Origin: Takakia lepidozioides
Lineage: Eukaryota; Streptophyta; Takakiopsida; Takakiales; Takakiaceae
Length of the DNA stretch: 64,000 bases
NCBI GenBank assembly: GCA_030704615.1
Contig: CM060731.1
Location: 16,676,001 to 16,740,000, forward strand
Reading direction: 5' to 3'
Shown here one piece after another: positions 31,527 to 41,733 of this stretch (positions within the stretch are counted from its first letter, which is position 1; each line of letters begins with the position of its first letter). The notes beneath the pieces are model-generated. The model was not told the DNA's origin, ran no database searches, and saw only the letters and a program-made list of their open reading frames with translations. The translations under genes were made by a program, and so were the position numbers.

Positions 31527-32690
31527 TGAACTCAAGATGTTTATAGCACAAGATAATGGCCTATCTTTTTTAAATAAAGAACAGACCTCCCACTATCTCA
31601 TGTAAAGTATACTTAAGTTCACTCAAACAAAAGTACCTTGCTATCCAAGGGAAGCTTTCGAATGAACTTGGGTATCTTTTACATTACAAAGTGAGGTGGC
31701 TGTTCTCTTAGGGAGGATGTGGTCACTGTCCTAGGTAAACCTCTTGCTATGCCAAGTCCTACTACACTTCACTCTCATGTCAATGACAGTGATATTATCT
31801 AACAATGGTCCAGACATGCATATAACTTATCAGAAAACAATACGTGGAAACCTCACGTACAAGACCTACATGAGAATTCAATACAGACCAGTTGGACTTG
31901 AATACCTCTATGCCCACTTCAGAAGCCACCTCATGTGGAAATATATGACCATGACAACTTTGGTGTTCCATGTCCTGTGTGAAAGTTGGGACCAGATTCT
32001 CTTTTAATTCCTCCATGCCAGCCTGCAGTCTGCAGACAGTCATGTATGCACACCTAAAACTGAAACAATAAAAAGGAATACAATGCGTACATTGTTCTAA
32101 GTGTATCAACGATGAACTCAAGATGTTTATGGCATAACTAAATAATGGTCATATCTTCTCTAAATAAAGAATGGACCTCCCACTATCTCATATGACAGAT
32201 ACCTAAGTTCACTCAAATAAGAGTACCTTGCTATCCAAGGGAGTTTTCGAATGAACTCGGGTATCCGTTATAGTTCAAAGTGAGGTGGTTGTTCTCTTTA
32301 GGGAGGATGTTGTCACCGTCCTATGTAAACCTCTTGCTATGCCAAGTCCTACTACACTTCACTCTCATGACAGTATTAGTGATATTATCTAACAATGGTC
32401 CAAACTTGCATACTAGTACTTATCAGAAAGTAATACGTGGAAACCTTACGTACAAGACCTGCATGAGAATTCATTACAGACCGGTTGGACTTGAATACCT
32501 CTATGCCCACTTCAGAAGCCACGTCATGTGGTTCAATATATGACCATGACAACTTTGGAGTTCCATGTCTAGGATGTAAAAGTTGGGGCCACATTCTCCT
32601 TTAATTCCTCCATGGCTTGCAGACAGTCATGTATGCACACCTAAAATCTGACATAATAAAAGGGAAGACAATTCGTACATTGTTCTGACA
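31527..32690. repeat. Tandem duplication, unit about 585 bp
   Basis: 31527-32111 and 32112-32690 are direct copies: GAACTCAAGATGTTTAT, GACCTCCCACTATCTCAT, GCCAAGTCCTACTACACTTC, GGACTTGAATACCTCTATGC and CATGTATGCACACCTAAAA occur in both at a constant offset of about 585-590. Many substitutions separate them. Neither copy codes for anything recognisable. The right copy runs directly into a CA repeat at about 32688-32706. Confidence 0.8.
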
Positions 32691-33611
32691 CACACACACA
32701 CACACACCACCGTTTTTTTCTTTCATTTAAGAACTTGAGCCACGTTGGCTCTTGGCTGGCTTATGAGGAAGATCAATTGGCGACTCTGTGGCATGTGATC
32801 TCGAACCGGTGGCTACTATCAAGAATGTTTGATGAGTTTTATGCGAACTCAACTCATGTAGTGTTCGGTTTGTGGGAGCGACAAGGGAGGTAATTTTTTC
32901 TAAGTAACAACGACACTGCATATTGCAAAGCATGTGGTTGAGCAAAAATACCCTCCTGGGGAATTGACCCTCAGCCACAAAGACTCTCCCCACTGCAGCA
33001 CAGGGCGGGACCTACACAAGCAAACCACGTAAGTGTACAAGAACAAACATAAATGAAAAAAACACCCGGAACACCTTAAAAGTTTCGTGCAGATTAGAAC
33101 AAGGCAAAGAAGCCATGGAAACAAAGGCAACCAGCCTAGCACAACTCTCTCACATGGATACAATCCATTGACAAATATGATTAGTCTTGTCCAACATCAG
33201 CAACTCTCCTCAAAGCCTCGTGCCAATGCAAGAGGCGGTGCAAGTATGGAGGTGCATGACAGGGATACTAGGCGGATAAGCAAAACCTAAGAGTTCCCTA
33301 CATAGCTCGACCCCTTGGCGAAAGCGGGAAGAGTTTGAACCTAAGGCTTTGCTCCTTGCGCTGGCAGGATGGTAGGGTTTCTAGAAATCGATAGGCAAGA
33401 TCATCTGGATCTAACGAACCCGAATGGCATGTTGCTCTTTTTCCTGTGCGACAGCTGTACAGGTGGCGTCCTCATTGCAGCGACATGATGGCATTAGGGA
33501 GGGCAGTGATGCGAAACAGTGCCCTATTTTAACCCATTATTCCTTTGTAGATTTCGTGAGGCCAGTTTCTTCCTCGAAAAATGACGAATTTTCGTGCATA
33601 AAAAAAACGCT

Positions 33612-33669
<58 letters not shown>

Positions 33670-33670
33670 C
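32691..33670. other. Gene-free stretch with CA/TA microsatellites
   Basis: A short CA run lies at about 32688-32706, and a long (CA)n followed by (TA)n at about 33613-33670. Frames through the latter encode only alternating Thr-His and Ile-Tyr and are not genes. The sequence between shows no motif. The 33613-33670 microsatellite abuts the 3' end of the minus-strand LINE fragment and is probably its variable tail. Confidence 0.55.
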
Positions 33671-33744
33671 ACGACGCCAACCCAAGTCAGCGTAAATAAG
33701 AGCCTCTTCCCCTTGCGGGTACTGCCCCCTTTCAGGGGTGGGCT
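33671..33744 (-). repeat. Conserved LINE 3'-tail module, copy 3
   Basis: AGTCAGCGTAAATAAGAGCC, CTTGCGGGTACTGCCCCCT and TTCAGGGGTGGGCTC match modules at 13842-13910 and 25032-25102. It begins about 20 bases after the stop of the 34417-33764 LINE frame and is followed (minus strand) by TA and CA repeats, showing that this element's 3' tail is a microsatellite rather than poly(A). Confidence 0.7.
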
Positions 33745-35110
33745 CTATCCGCACCGTAACTTGTCATACAGTGGCTAGTTGACCACTTTCAATCTTACGT
33801 TTATTGATGATTAGGGATGTGAGTGATGTAATAGCTGTGAAGTGTAAAGCTCGTAGTAGAGGTGTACTATATTTGGGTGGTAGGTTGAGATTATTTTTCA
33901 AACCTTGGATATTATGGGTATGAGCACCGCCCCAAACACCTGCAGTGATGACGGTCAGAGGTGCCATGTTCGAGCCTCGCTGACGGAGGGCATGTATGAT
34001 TGGGTCATATTTTTCATGTTTGTACATAATTGATTGATCTGGATTTCGATCATGGCAGAATGTAAATTCCAAAAAATGTATTTTGAGAGATGGAAGGGGT
34101 TCCATCGGCGGCAATGCAAGTACAGGAAGTCCTTGGACTAGCAAAATATTTGGGCATAGCCTTGCCAGGCAAAGGCACGGGTGCCCTTGGGAGCATACAC
34201 AAGGTAGTAGCCATGGGGGTATAGTGTGGTCCGGTGGGCGACCTTGGAACGTGCCTGCATTGATGAGGTTAAACCATCTGGACTTCGGATGTGAAGTGAG
34301 AATTTTGTGGAGTTGTCTAACCCCTTGGTTATGTCTAGTTACCCATGAATTATGGGGTGGTTGCAATGGAGAAGTAAGTGTGGCCATGTGTCTATTTGGG
34401 GATTTTGGGATGAACATAACATGCAGTGTTTATTAGGGTATAATAATGGCCAGAACAAGTTTCGTCGTTGATTGCCCATATATTGACCATACCGAAATTT
34501 CAGAGTTTGTTTGATTTGTGCATCAGTAACCCCGGGGGATGCCCAAAAATGATTGGACATACTATGTAGAAGGTGCGGGGATGAGACCCACTTAGATATG
34601 TAGGAATTCATGTAGGTACGAGATTCTTGTATGAGTAGTTTGGTCTCGCCTTTAATGTGTGTGTGCAGGTTTCGTATAGGTGCTATGGTCGGGAATGTAG
34701 CCCTTGTTGATATGAGCCAAAACGGGTATATGTGCGACCGGTGGATAGAGCTGGTCGAGGGGTTGGTGATTGGATGAATGGCACCAAGAGCAAGATGGTC
34801 TGCTATGTCATTACCTATTATATCTGTGTGAGATCAAACTTTATGTATATGGATTTGTAGTGGTAAAGATGATACAATATCGACGATTCCTTTATAAGTG
34901 TAATATCAGGATGGTGGATCTATGATGATGGCTTGCAGATTTGGTTGATGAGAAGATGTAGGGAGACCAAGCTGTCTGTAAATAAATAGTATGTTGAAGT
35001 AGGTTGGTATGGGAGAGACTTGAGAGCATCATGTATAGCCATAAGCTCCGCTCTCAAGATATTTTGGCATGGAATACACATGGATTGCATAAATCTACCG
35101 AATATTTGTA
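33671..35110 (-). mobile_element. LINE 3' fragment with RNase H and zinc knuckle
   Basis: On the minus strand, RNase H text begins near 35060 (MAIHDALKSLP, then LFTDSLVSLHLLINQI) and continues with SHTDIIGNDIADHLALGA near 34830-34780. A zinc-knuckle-like CMLCSSQ...WPHLLLHC follows (about 34410), then the C-terminal frame 34417-33764 with APLTVITAGVWGGAH. The 3'-tail module (33744-33671) and a TA/CA microsatellite end the copy. Stops and one frameshift near 34340-34420 break it. The RT domain is missing, so the copy is 5'-truncated. It belongs to the same family as 25020-26330. Confidence 0.7.
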
Positions 35111-35663
35111 AGACAATGTGGATGATGTTACCACTCTATTATTGATGAGACTGTGGGGACACATTCGATGAAGCCCTTCCCCCGCTAAGATGGAATTTGT
35201 CATCTCCAGATGGATAAGGAGATAGTATGATTGATGATCTCTTCATTACCACATTGGAGTTGATTTGAATGGATTTAGCCTCATTTGCAGTGTCACACAA
35301 GTTTGGGGACACTATGCAAGGGGGTTAAAATCAACTGACTTCCTCCTTTGGCGACGACAGGATATATCCCAACGTAACGAAGTACCACTACGAGATGCCC
35401 CGGACATTGGATGAATGTCGACTCGCTTGCAACTTAAGGAATATCAATTGCAGGCTGATAAAATCCAATGCAAAAAAACGATGATAGGATCAATGTCAAT
35501 TGTGAAATATGAACTTGAAACCACTACTCATCTGGTTAAGAGCATATGCAAACAAAAGACATAAAATCATGCTACTTCGACCTCAGGTCCGAACGTATCA
35601 AATCGATCGATTGATCTTTATATTTATCAATAGTCTGGTCTCGGAACACCATAATTAATAGTA
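35111..35663. other. Spacer between LINE fragment and phosphatase copy 2
   Basis: No motif or repeat was recognised on either strand. It may contain the 3' untranslated part of the phosphatase frame that ends at 35664. Confidence 0.4.
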
Positions 35664-36426
35664 TCATTTTTTCATTTGTGTTTGAAGATACGCCAGAAGT
35701 CTCCGAAACTTTGGATCGTCCAAATTTTCATGTGGATCCCCGAACTTGTTCCACCCAACATATTTCGCCACAGATGGAGCTTCCAACAATCCAAGGAGGT
35801 ATTTCTCAAGCTTTCTAAGCAAACATTTATCCTTTGCAAATGTTTCAATTGGTGGAGGGTAAATGCATGACCCCACGGGATTGATGGCACACTTGTATGG
35901 GTTATCATCAACAAGGAGAGTGTTTTCCTCATCATATTGAACTTTGTACTTGTCCCACACTGTCCTAAGAGGCTTCAGAAAAAAGGGGCAAGAAGATTCT
36001 GTAGAACTTTTTGCTGCGTTGAAGTTTCTAGGAGCAATATCGGCTGGACAAACAATGCAATCGTCTTGGGACATAACAAAAACAGGCTTTGGCAAACCTT
36101 CAAAAAGCCTCTTAACAATTGGCATGAGGTTCTCGGGCATCATATAACTCCAGATAGCTAGATCGAAGGAATCACTCAGTGAACACCATAACTTATCATA
36201 GCGCTCGCGCCGGTATACCATCATATTGCTAATAACTAGGGGATATCTGAAATCCTTTTTGCCTTGGAATTTTCCTTCGTGTGGTGACCACTATCCTGAA
36301 AACTCTCAGTGTGCAAAACACACCATTCAGGTCAAATACAATCAGTATTCTTTTCGGGACACTTTGCACTTCGTCAAGTGGTCGCTGAGGCTCATTCTGG
36401 TGAAAGGTGAAACCCCAAATAAACAA
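35664..36426 (-). pseudogene. HAD-superfamily phosphatase (FCP1/NIF type), copy 2
   Basis: The frame 36426-36229 contains VPKRILIVFDLNGVFCTL, in which DLNG is motif I (second Asp replaced by Asn, as seen in several plant members). A shift of one frame around 36230 leads to 36224-35664: FDLAIWSYMMPENL (the IWS motif), PVFVMSQDDCIV, then TVWDKYKVQYDEENTLLVDD, with the LLVDDNPYKC motif near 35920. The last residues KFRRLLAYLQTQMKK precede a stop. Length and motif order fit the NIF domain (about 180 residues). With one frameshift, a sequencing error or unrecognised intron is possible, so it may be active. The DxN substitution would affect catalysis if the Asn is real. Confidence 0.65.
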
Positions 36427-36509
36427 GTTAGTGAGAAGCTTAGGTTAATATAGAATATACAACAACAATTCATCGCATCAGAAGAAAATGAACAAAAAGA
36501 ATGAAATCA

Positions 36510-36652
36510 CATAGGGACATTGTACATATAATTTCAAATTTGGAGACGTCTATTCGTGAAATAGCCTTCGCAGCTTCCGCCCTTGCCTCTAGATTCTTTA
36601 CCCATTCATCAAACTCGTTTGGCTTCGACCACTTGAAATCCCACAATTTCAA
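36510..36652 (-). pseudogene. Possible upstream exon of phosphatase copy 2
   Basis: The minus strand reads LWDFKWSKPNEFDEWVKNLE followed by ARAEAAKAISRI. The composition is protein-like and Trp-rich, and it lies just upstream of motif I on the same strand. Splice sites were not resolved. It is offered only as a likely part of the same gene. Confidence 0.35.
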
Positions 36653-36806
36653 GAACTTAACTTGAGGATTGCTCAGTTTAGTGTCTTGTCAACAATTCTT
36701 AACTATATAGTGAAAATGATAGTGAAATGTGTCAATAGTGAAAATGACAGTGAAACCTCGCTGGTTGGAAATCCCATGGGATGTTGTAGTGTTTGCTTGC
36801 CACTCA

Positions 36807-37024
36807 CTCGATTGAAAGACCTTGATTAAACAACTTATAGATCACGGTTGTAAGGTCTGTGGGAGTATTCCACTTTTCTATCTACAAGACAACAATGTTG
36901 CCGACGGGATGCTGAGTTGACGGTCAGCATACCCTTGGCAATATTGTTGTCCTCTGCATAAAAAAATGGAATACTCCCATAGGCCTCGCAACTTGCAAGT
37001 TGTTGAATCAAGGTCTTGATCGAG
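36807..37024. repeat. 218-bp imperfect hairpin (fold-back)
   Basis: The left arm (36807-36905) and right arm (36926-37024) are reverse complements with scattered mismatches: CTCGATTGAAAGACCTTGATT pairs with AATCAAGGTCTTGATCGAG, GGGAGTATTCCA with TGGAATACTCCC, and GACAACAATGTTGCC with GGCAATATTGTTGTC. The loop is about 20 bases. Size and near-continuous pairing resemble a MITE-like fold-back or a young plant microRNA precursor. No flanking promoter was identified. Confidence 0.7.
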
Positions 37025-37039
37025 TAGCCGGGAGCGCCA

Positions 37040-37860
37040 ACGGAATTTTGGCAGAAGACACAACAGTTTTGTTATTCAAAAAAGCCGCAAACCATCTATT
37101 CTTCATTGTTGTAAAAGCGATTGGGGTCGATATGATCGTTCATGACGGTCACCAACGTTTGTAGTACTGGTCCATAGTGCCACCTTTTCCAGCAGTGCTG
37201 CAGTGCCGAGTGCCGCCTTGAATGTCTAGTGATCTAATTGTAACCTTCGAGCGGAGACATATATATACTTGAGATCATGTTGTAGTATTTGGTAGTAAAG
37301 TTGCCGGTGGAGGACTTTGATGTCTGCATAAGTCAACAACCTTCTAAAAATCTAAATTTGTTGATCTAAAAATATTATATTCGAATCCACAACAAAACAA
37401 AGAATACATAAATAAACTGTTTTGTCCCAAATGTCGTTATTTCAAGAATAAAATTGCGCCGGACCTTTGCAGAAGACACAAATGAATTGTCCCTTGAAAG
37501 CGCCGCATGTAATTTGTTTTTTTATTGTTGTAAAAGCGATTGGGGTTGATATCGTTGATGACGGTCACCAACTATTGCAGTGCTCTATGGTTCCCCGCAT
37601 TATTGTAATCGGAGCTGCCGGGGCAATTGATGTATTACGAGGAGGTCGCATGTGGTTGTTTGGTTGCGAGTCTGAAGGATTCTGTTGCAACCTTCGAGCG
37701 GAGACATATATATACTTGAGATTAGGTTGTAGTAGTTGGTAGTACAGTTGTCGCTGGAGGACTTGGATGTCTGCATAGATCAACAACCTTCTAAAATCTT
37801 ATTTTTGTTGATCTAAAAATATGAAAAATATTTGAAACCACACCAAAACAAAGAATACTA
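37040..37860. repeat. Tandem duplication, unit about 410 bp
   Basis: TTGTTGTAAAAGCGATTGGGG, GACGGTCACCAAC, AACCTTCGAGCGGAGACATATATATACTTGAGAT, GATGTCTGCATA and CAACAACCTTCTAAAA occur in order in 37085-37400 and again in 37520-37830. Copy divergence is moderate. A plus frame of 91 codons in the second copy is not conserved in the first and is not called. Confidence 0.75.
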
Positions 37861-37939
37861 GACAGATATCTGTATTTCTCAAGACTATCGTCTGGTTTGT
37901 TTGTTTTGTTTGTTTTTTCTGCTACGTAGAGATTTCCCA

Positions 37940-38235
37940 AACCATGGGGCCTCCCCTTGCACTCTTGGGACTATTGGAAAGCCCTTGATGAGGATGGATT
38001 CACCGCATGGATGCGCCGGGGCGTCACAGCGTTGCAGCCCCAGCGCATGGGGTCGCAGCTGCGGCAGCCCCAATGTTGGGCATCCCTAGCGACCCCCGGG
38101 CGTCGCAAGATCGCCCCGGCGTTGCAAACCTCAACAGTTGCGACGCGCGTCGCAAAAGACGGTGCAACGCCGCCGTCGCTGGCACACGCTCCCACCAACG
38201 GCGGGGCATCGCAACACCCCCCCTTTTTTGCAGTA
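37940..38235. repeat. GC-rich segment with CGTCGCA/GCGTTGCA words
   Basis: A sharp rise in G+C contrasts with the AT-rich flanks. The words GCGTCACAGCGTTGCAGC, GGCGTCGCAAGATCGCC, GCGTTGCAAACC, GCGACGCGCGTCGCAAAAG and GGGGCATCGCAACA recur in both orientations. Both strands therefore show long Ala/Arg-rich frames without meaning. It could be the GC-rich end of a DNA transposon or an LTR remnant. Confidence 0.4.
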
Positions 38236-39345
38236 GTGTCTCCCCGGAACAACTCCACATGATCCTGGAGAACATCAAAACCAAACACCAGCAAGAGCTT
38301 GCAGCAGCACAAACTACATGCAACCACAAGGTTACAATTGCTGACTTGGAGGACGAGAAAAATGCTATTCTTTGTCAGTACAACAATTGAGGTCCGTAGC
38401 TGACTGGGAACACAAATGGGACAGGTAGAGGGAAGCAACCCAGGCAGTCCAGGCAGATTTGGATGCAGAGAGAGACAAACATCGGATAATGGAGGACAAA
38501 ATTCAAATTCTTCAGCAGCAGCTCCACACAACCACAAACAAGCTCAACGACACTCATGCTCAGTTGATAGCAGCAACAAGAAGCTAATACAATAGAGGGC
38601 AGACTCTGACACTAAATTATTCACACCAAATACCGAGAGAGACATTGCCGTGGGCAATGAACAAGAATAGAAGCAGCACCTGGAGAAGCTGACTCTTCAA
38701 ACAAGACTGGATGCAGCAGACGCAGCCCTGGCCCGAACATGGTTGAGCAAGGGTCATCCCTTCAAGGTAAAGAAGTGTAATCGCCAGGGGTTGCAGCAGA
38801 TCAAAATCATTGGTGACAAAATTTGTGACAGACATTCATGAGGAATATCTGCCACCAATTCCAATGCAAGAAGAGCTCATAGATGAGGATGAGCAGGAAG
38901 AACAAGACCATGCACAAGAATAGGAAGCACCAATCAAATCAACAACAACAACACCAGTATGAACACCACCACTACAGCTTTGGAGAACACCATTATAGGC
39001 CACAGCAGGACCTTATGTGCAAGAGGTAATTATTGCACCCGTGCCAAGCATTCATGTAGCATCAGCCTCAGTTTCACTAAATGATTTTCAGATCATGCCA
39101 TGAAAGCAGAATGAGGAATGGCTCAAGTATTCAGAGAAATACTTCAGATTGATGAGCATTCTAGCCCAACAAATTCTAGAATATGCTGGAAAGGTATTCA
39201 AACACCTTACCCCCTGCAAGTCATTGGGCCAGCTGCATGCACTCAACCAGACACTCATACCCCTGAGATACAGAATGCGACCACTCACTAAGGAGGACAT
39301 ACTTCTGGGGCACAACTGGTGGAATCCTAGTTATCATTCCTGACG
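38236..39345 (+). pseudogene. Coiled-coil, gag-like relic
   Basis: Frames on the plus strand join into a heptad-rich protein: ILENIKTKHQQELAAAQTTC, QAVQADLDAERDKHRIMEDK, IQILQQQLHTTTNKLND. Later stretches read YLPPIPMQEELIDEDEQEEQ (about 38850) and KYSEKYFRLMSILAQQILEY (about 39125), then ALNQTLIPLRYRMRPLTKED. Stops and shifts occur every 50-150 bases. A gag or transposon accessory protein with a coiled coil is my best guess, since it abuts a transposon-like array, but no zinc knuckle or protease follows. Confidence 0.35.
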
Positions 39346-39539
39346 TGACGTGGCGCTAACACGACGGCCGTCACGTCCGACGTGCGTCACATCACGTCGA
39401 ATCCGGACGTTTATCCATGTAATGTTTTTTTACATTTGACTTTTACGATTTACTTCTACTATTTGTAATGACATGGCAGCCACGGTGTAAAACAGACGTG
39501 GCCAATTATTAATATTTATTAATACTTAAAAAAAATATG

Positions 39540-40170
39540 TCCGCCTATATTGGCGGTTGCATATAATTTATTATTTTTAAAATAAAAGCGACCGCCCATA
39601 GTGGCGGTCGCTTGTAATTTAATATTTTGTTAAATTAAGCGACCGCCTATATTGGCGGTCGTCGGTAATTCATTATAAATGAAGCGACCGCCCATATTGG
39701 CGGTCGCTTGTATTTTATTATATTTTAAAAGAAGCGATCGCCTACATTGGCGGTCGGTTGAAGTTTATTATGTTTTAAATGAAACGACCGCCCAGATTGG
39801 CGTCGCTCACACTTTATTATATTATATTATTATATCTTTGATATATTCTGTAAAAATACAGCGACCGCCATGTGGCGGTCGCTATATATATATATTTAAA
39901 TTTAGCGACCGCCATTTAGCAGCGGTCGCTTATTTTTATTTTTAATCTTAAATAAAGCGACCGCCGTTTGGTGGTCGCTTACTTAATATATATTTTTAAA
40001 TAGCAACCGCCATTTAGCGGCGGTCGCTTATTTATATTTTGAATCGCCAAATTAAGCGACCGCCAGTAGGCGGTCGTTTATTTAATATATTTATAAAAAA
40101 AACAGCGACCGCCATGTGGTGGTCGCTCTTCTTGTTTTATAAATATAGCGACCGCCATGCGGCGGTTGCG
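39540..40170. repeat. Array of about 12 palindromic modules, left border (GCGACCGCC...GGCGGTCGC)
   Basis: About 12 units of the form GCGACCGCC, 4-8 bases, GGCGGTCGC recur every 45-65 bp, separated by AT-rich DNA that is not conserved. Each unit is a short hairpin; some have one arm mutated (for example GTGGTCGC). The central spacer varies (ATATT, CATG, CATTTAG). The same motif recurs at 44197-44550. Clustered short motifs near both ends of a block are typical of transposase-binding subterminal repeats of CACTA-like DNA transposons; no transposase gene was found here. Confidence 0.85.
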
Positions 40171-40463
40171 TGTTTTTTTTTTCCTTAGAAATCCAGGGAC
40201 TCGCCGTGTTGCGTTTTGTTTTTAATTTTTTAATCATGAAGCGGCGTCTGGCCAGCCACGTGGCGAGGTGCCACGGGTCAAGAAAAACGAAACAAATGGG
40301 ATGGGGGGAGGTGGTTTTGAACCCTTGACCTCTCCCATGTGGGTACGCGTGGCGAGGTGTGACTGGTCAGTCGCGCCGCGCTGACACGTGGCGAGACGCC
40401 ACTGGCCTGTCGCGCCTTTTCAAGCATAATGCCATTTTTTTTCGGGGGGGGCTTGTAGGCGCT
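40171..40463. other. GC-rich stretch with repeated GCCACGTGGCGAGG words
   Basis: CCACGTGGCGAGGTGCCAC, CGCGTGGCGAGGTGTGAC and CACGTGGCGAGACGCCAC occur within about 150 bp (40255-40405). They lie between the palindrome array and the TATA-like site. The core CACGTGG is a G-box-like palindrome, so this could act as promoter DNA for the kinase-like frame, but the triplicated longer word suggests repeat DNA. Confidence 0.4.
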
Positions 40464-40471
40464 TATATAAA
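40464..40471 (+). promoter_or_regulatory. TATA-box-like site
   Basis: TATATAAA lies about 290 bases upstream of the first ATG (40763) of the kinase-like frame, followed by a C/T-rich stretch that could be the start of a transcript. The element is a consensus match only. In AT-rich flanks such sites are frequent, but here the local DNA is GC-rich, which makes it less likely to be chance. Confidence 0.35.
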
Positions 40472-40762
40472 CCATTCCCCCCTCCTTTTCTGATCACTTT
40501 TGTCTCTCTCGTGGTGTGGTTCCTTGGCATCTGGTAGTCCTTTCGGACTTCGTTGCTGGGCATTGCCAACGGGAGGTGCAAAAGTGATTATTGGGGGGGG
40601 GGGGGGGGAGTTTTTGTCAGTTTTGTATTGGTCAGTCCCACACTCTTGTTCATGGTTCAATCATCGTATCACCATTTTGTCGTTTTCGGATCTCCGACGG
40701 CCTGTTTTGTTCATTGCCGTTTTCTGAGGTTTTGGACCCTGCAATGGGCAAAGGTTTATACA

Positions 40763-41620
40763 ATGTCGGGGGTTGTGAATTCAGGTTCTGGGGCGGGGTC
40801 ATCTTGGGGTCGGAGGAAGAGAAACCGTGCCCACGAGCGGGATAGCCAGGTCAACAAGCCAGATTACCCGGGACTGGATGCCTTAGATAGGGTGAAAGAA
40901 GTGGTAGTGGATTATTTCAAGGGTAGGGACATGATGAGGCTGGAGAGTGCTTATGTCAGGCATGGATGGGACGAGTTTCAAATTTTCCAGCAAAATATGG
41001 AGAAGAAAATGACACATGATGAACCTTGACAGAAAATGGGGCAACGATTCGGACAACAGGGTGATTTTGGAACAAAGGGGAACGGAAGCAGAGTTCCATG
41101 AATGCGATCGCTTGCTTCGTTTCCGGAAAGTGCGCAATAAACTTGCATGGGCACTGGTGTGCATCATGGATGCTGTCCACAAGAATGATGTCCAACACAA
41201 CGACTTGTCCCCCGACAACATCTTGTTGCATTTTCCAGATGGCACCAAGGAGATCAAGATTGGGGTGTGTGATTGGGGCTTAGCCACCCCACTGGGCATA
41301 CGCAAAGCTTCGCCGTACCAGTTTGAAAACCAAGACAAGCTGGACCGGGAACTCGCGAAAAGATGGTGGATGGAAAAAGATATTGCATCGGTTTTCAATG
41401 CGAATGCCCCCCCCATGACATGACGTCGGAGGCCTTTGCCGTTGGAAAGATAGCGGTACGAATAAATGGCGGCGTTCATTATGATTGAAGTATGTTCGAG
41501 GACCAATTGACGGGAGGTTGTTGGCATTCAATGCTACAAAGGTTGTACGACAACAACAAGAATGAGAGAGTCACATTAGCCCATGTAGTACTTCAGTTCA
41601 TGGGCAAGCCATTCAATTGA
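40763..41620 (+). pseudogene. Protein-kinase-like gene, frameshifted
   Basis: The first frame from ATG 40763 gives a basic, Ser/Arg-rich N-terminus and ALDRVKEVVVDYFKGRD. After a shift near 41015 the frame 41016-41423 contains the kinase C-lobe: FRKVRNKLAWALVCIMDAVH, then HNDLSPDNILLHF (catalytic loop, HRD changed to HND, at 41196) and VCDWGLA (DFG changed to DWG). A second shift in a C8 run near 41407 leads to SEAFAVGKIAVRI and VTLAHVVLQFMGKPFN, with a TGA near 41490. Asp and Asn of the catalytic loop are kept, so activity in the ancestor is possible. Glycine loop and VAIK lysine are not recognisable. It is bordered by two palindrome arrays, which suggests capture by a DNA transposon. Confidence 0.6.
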
Positions 41621-41733
41621 CCTGAGCCGAAAGACGTATATAGGACGGACTAGACCATAGTCTCGTAGATATGAGATTTGCGGTACAAGGGTTGTTTTAT
41701 GAAGACATAACTCAATTTTGATCGTGCATGTAA
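41621..41733. other. Spacer between kinase relic and fold-back
   Basis: Nothing recognisable; no continuation of the kinase frame. Confidence 0.4.

Noticed and set aside
33424-33754. Open frames on both strands with Thr-His, Ile-Tyr and Val-Cys runs
   Set aside because: They are translations of the (CA)n(TA)n microsatellite.
36878-37063. 61-codon minus frame over the hairpin
   Set aside because: It lies entirely on a self-complementary stretch and has no motif; the hairpin is the more likely signal.
38007-38537. Ala- and Arg-rich frames on both strands
   Set aside because: They follow from the GC-rich repeat composition; overlapping opposite-strand frames cannot all be real and none has a domain.
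39540-40170. Regularly spaced short palindromes looked superficially like a CRISPR array
   Set aside because: Units are AT-rich-spaced hairpins with variable sequence and no conserved spacer length, in a eukaryotic nuclear context with introns. They recur at 44197-44550 as element borders.
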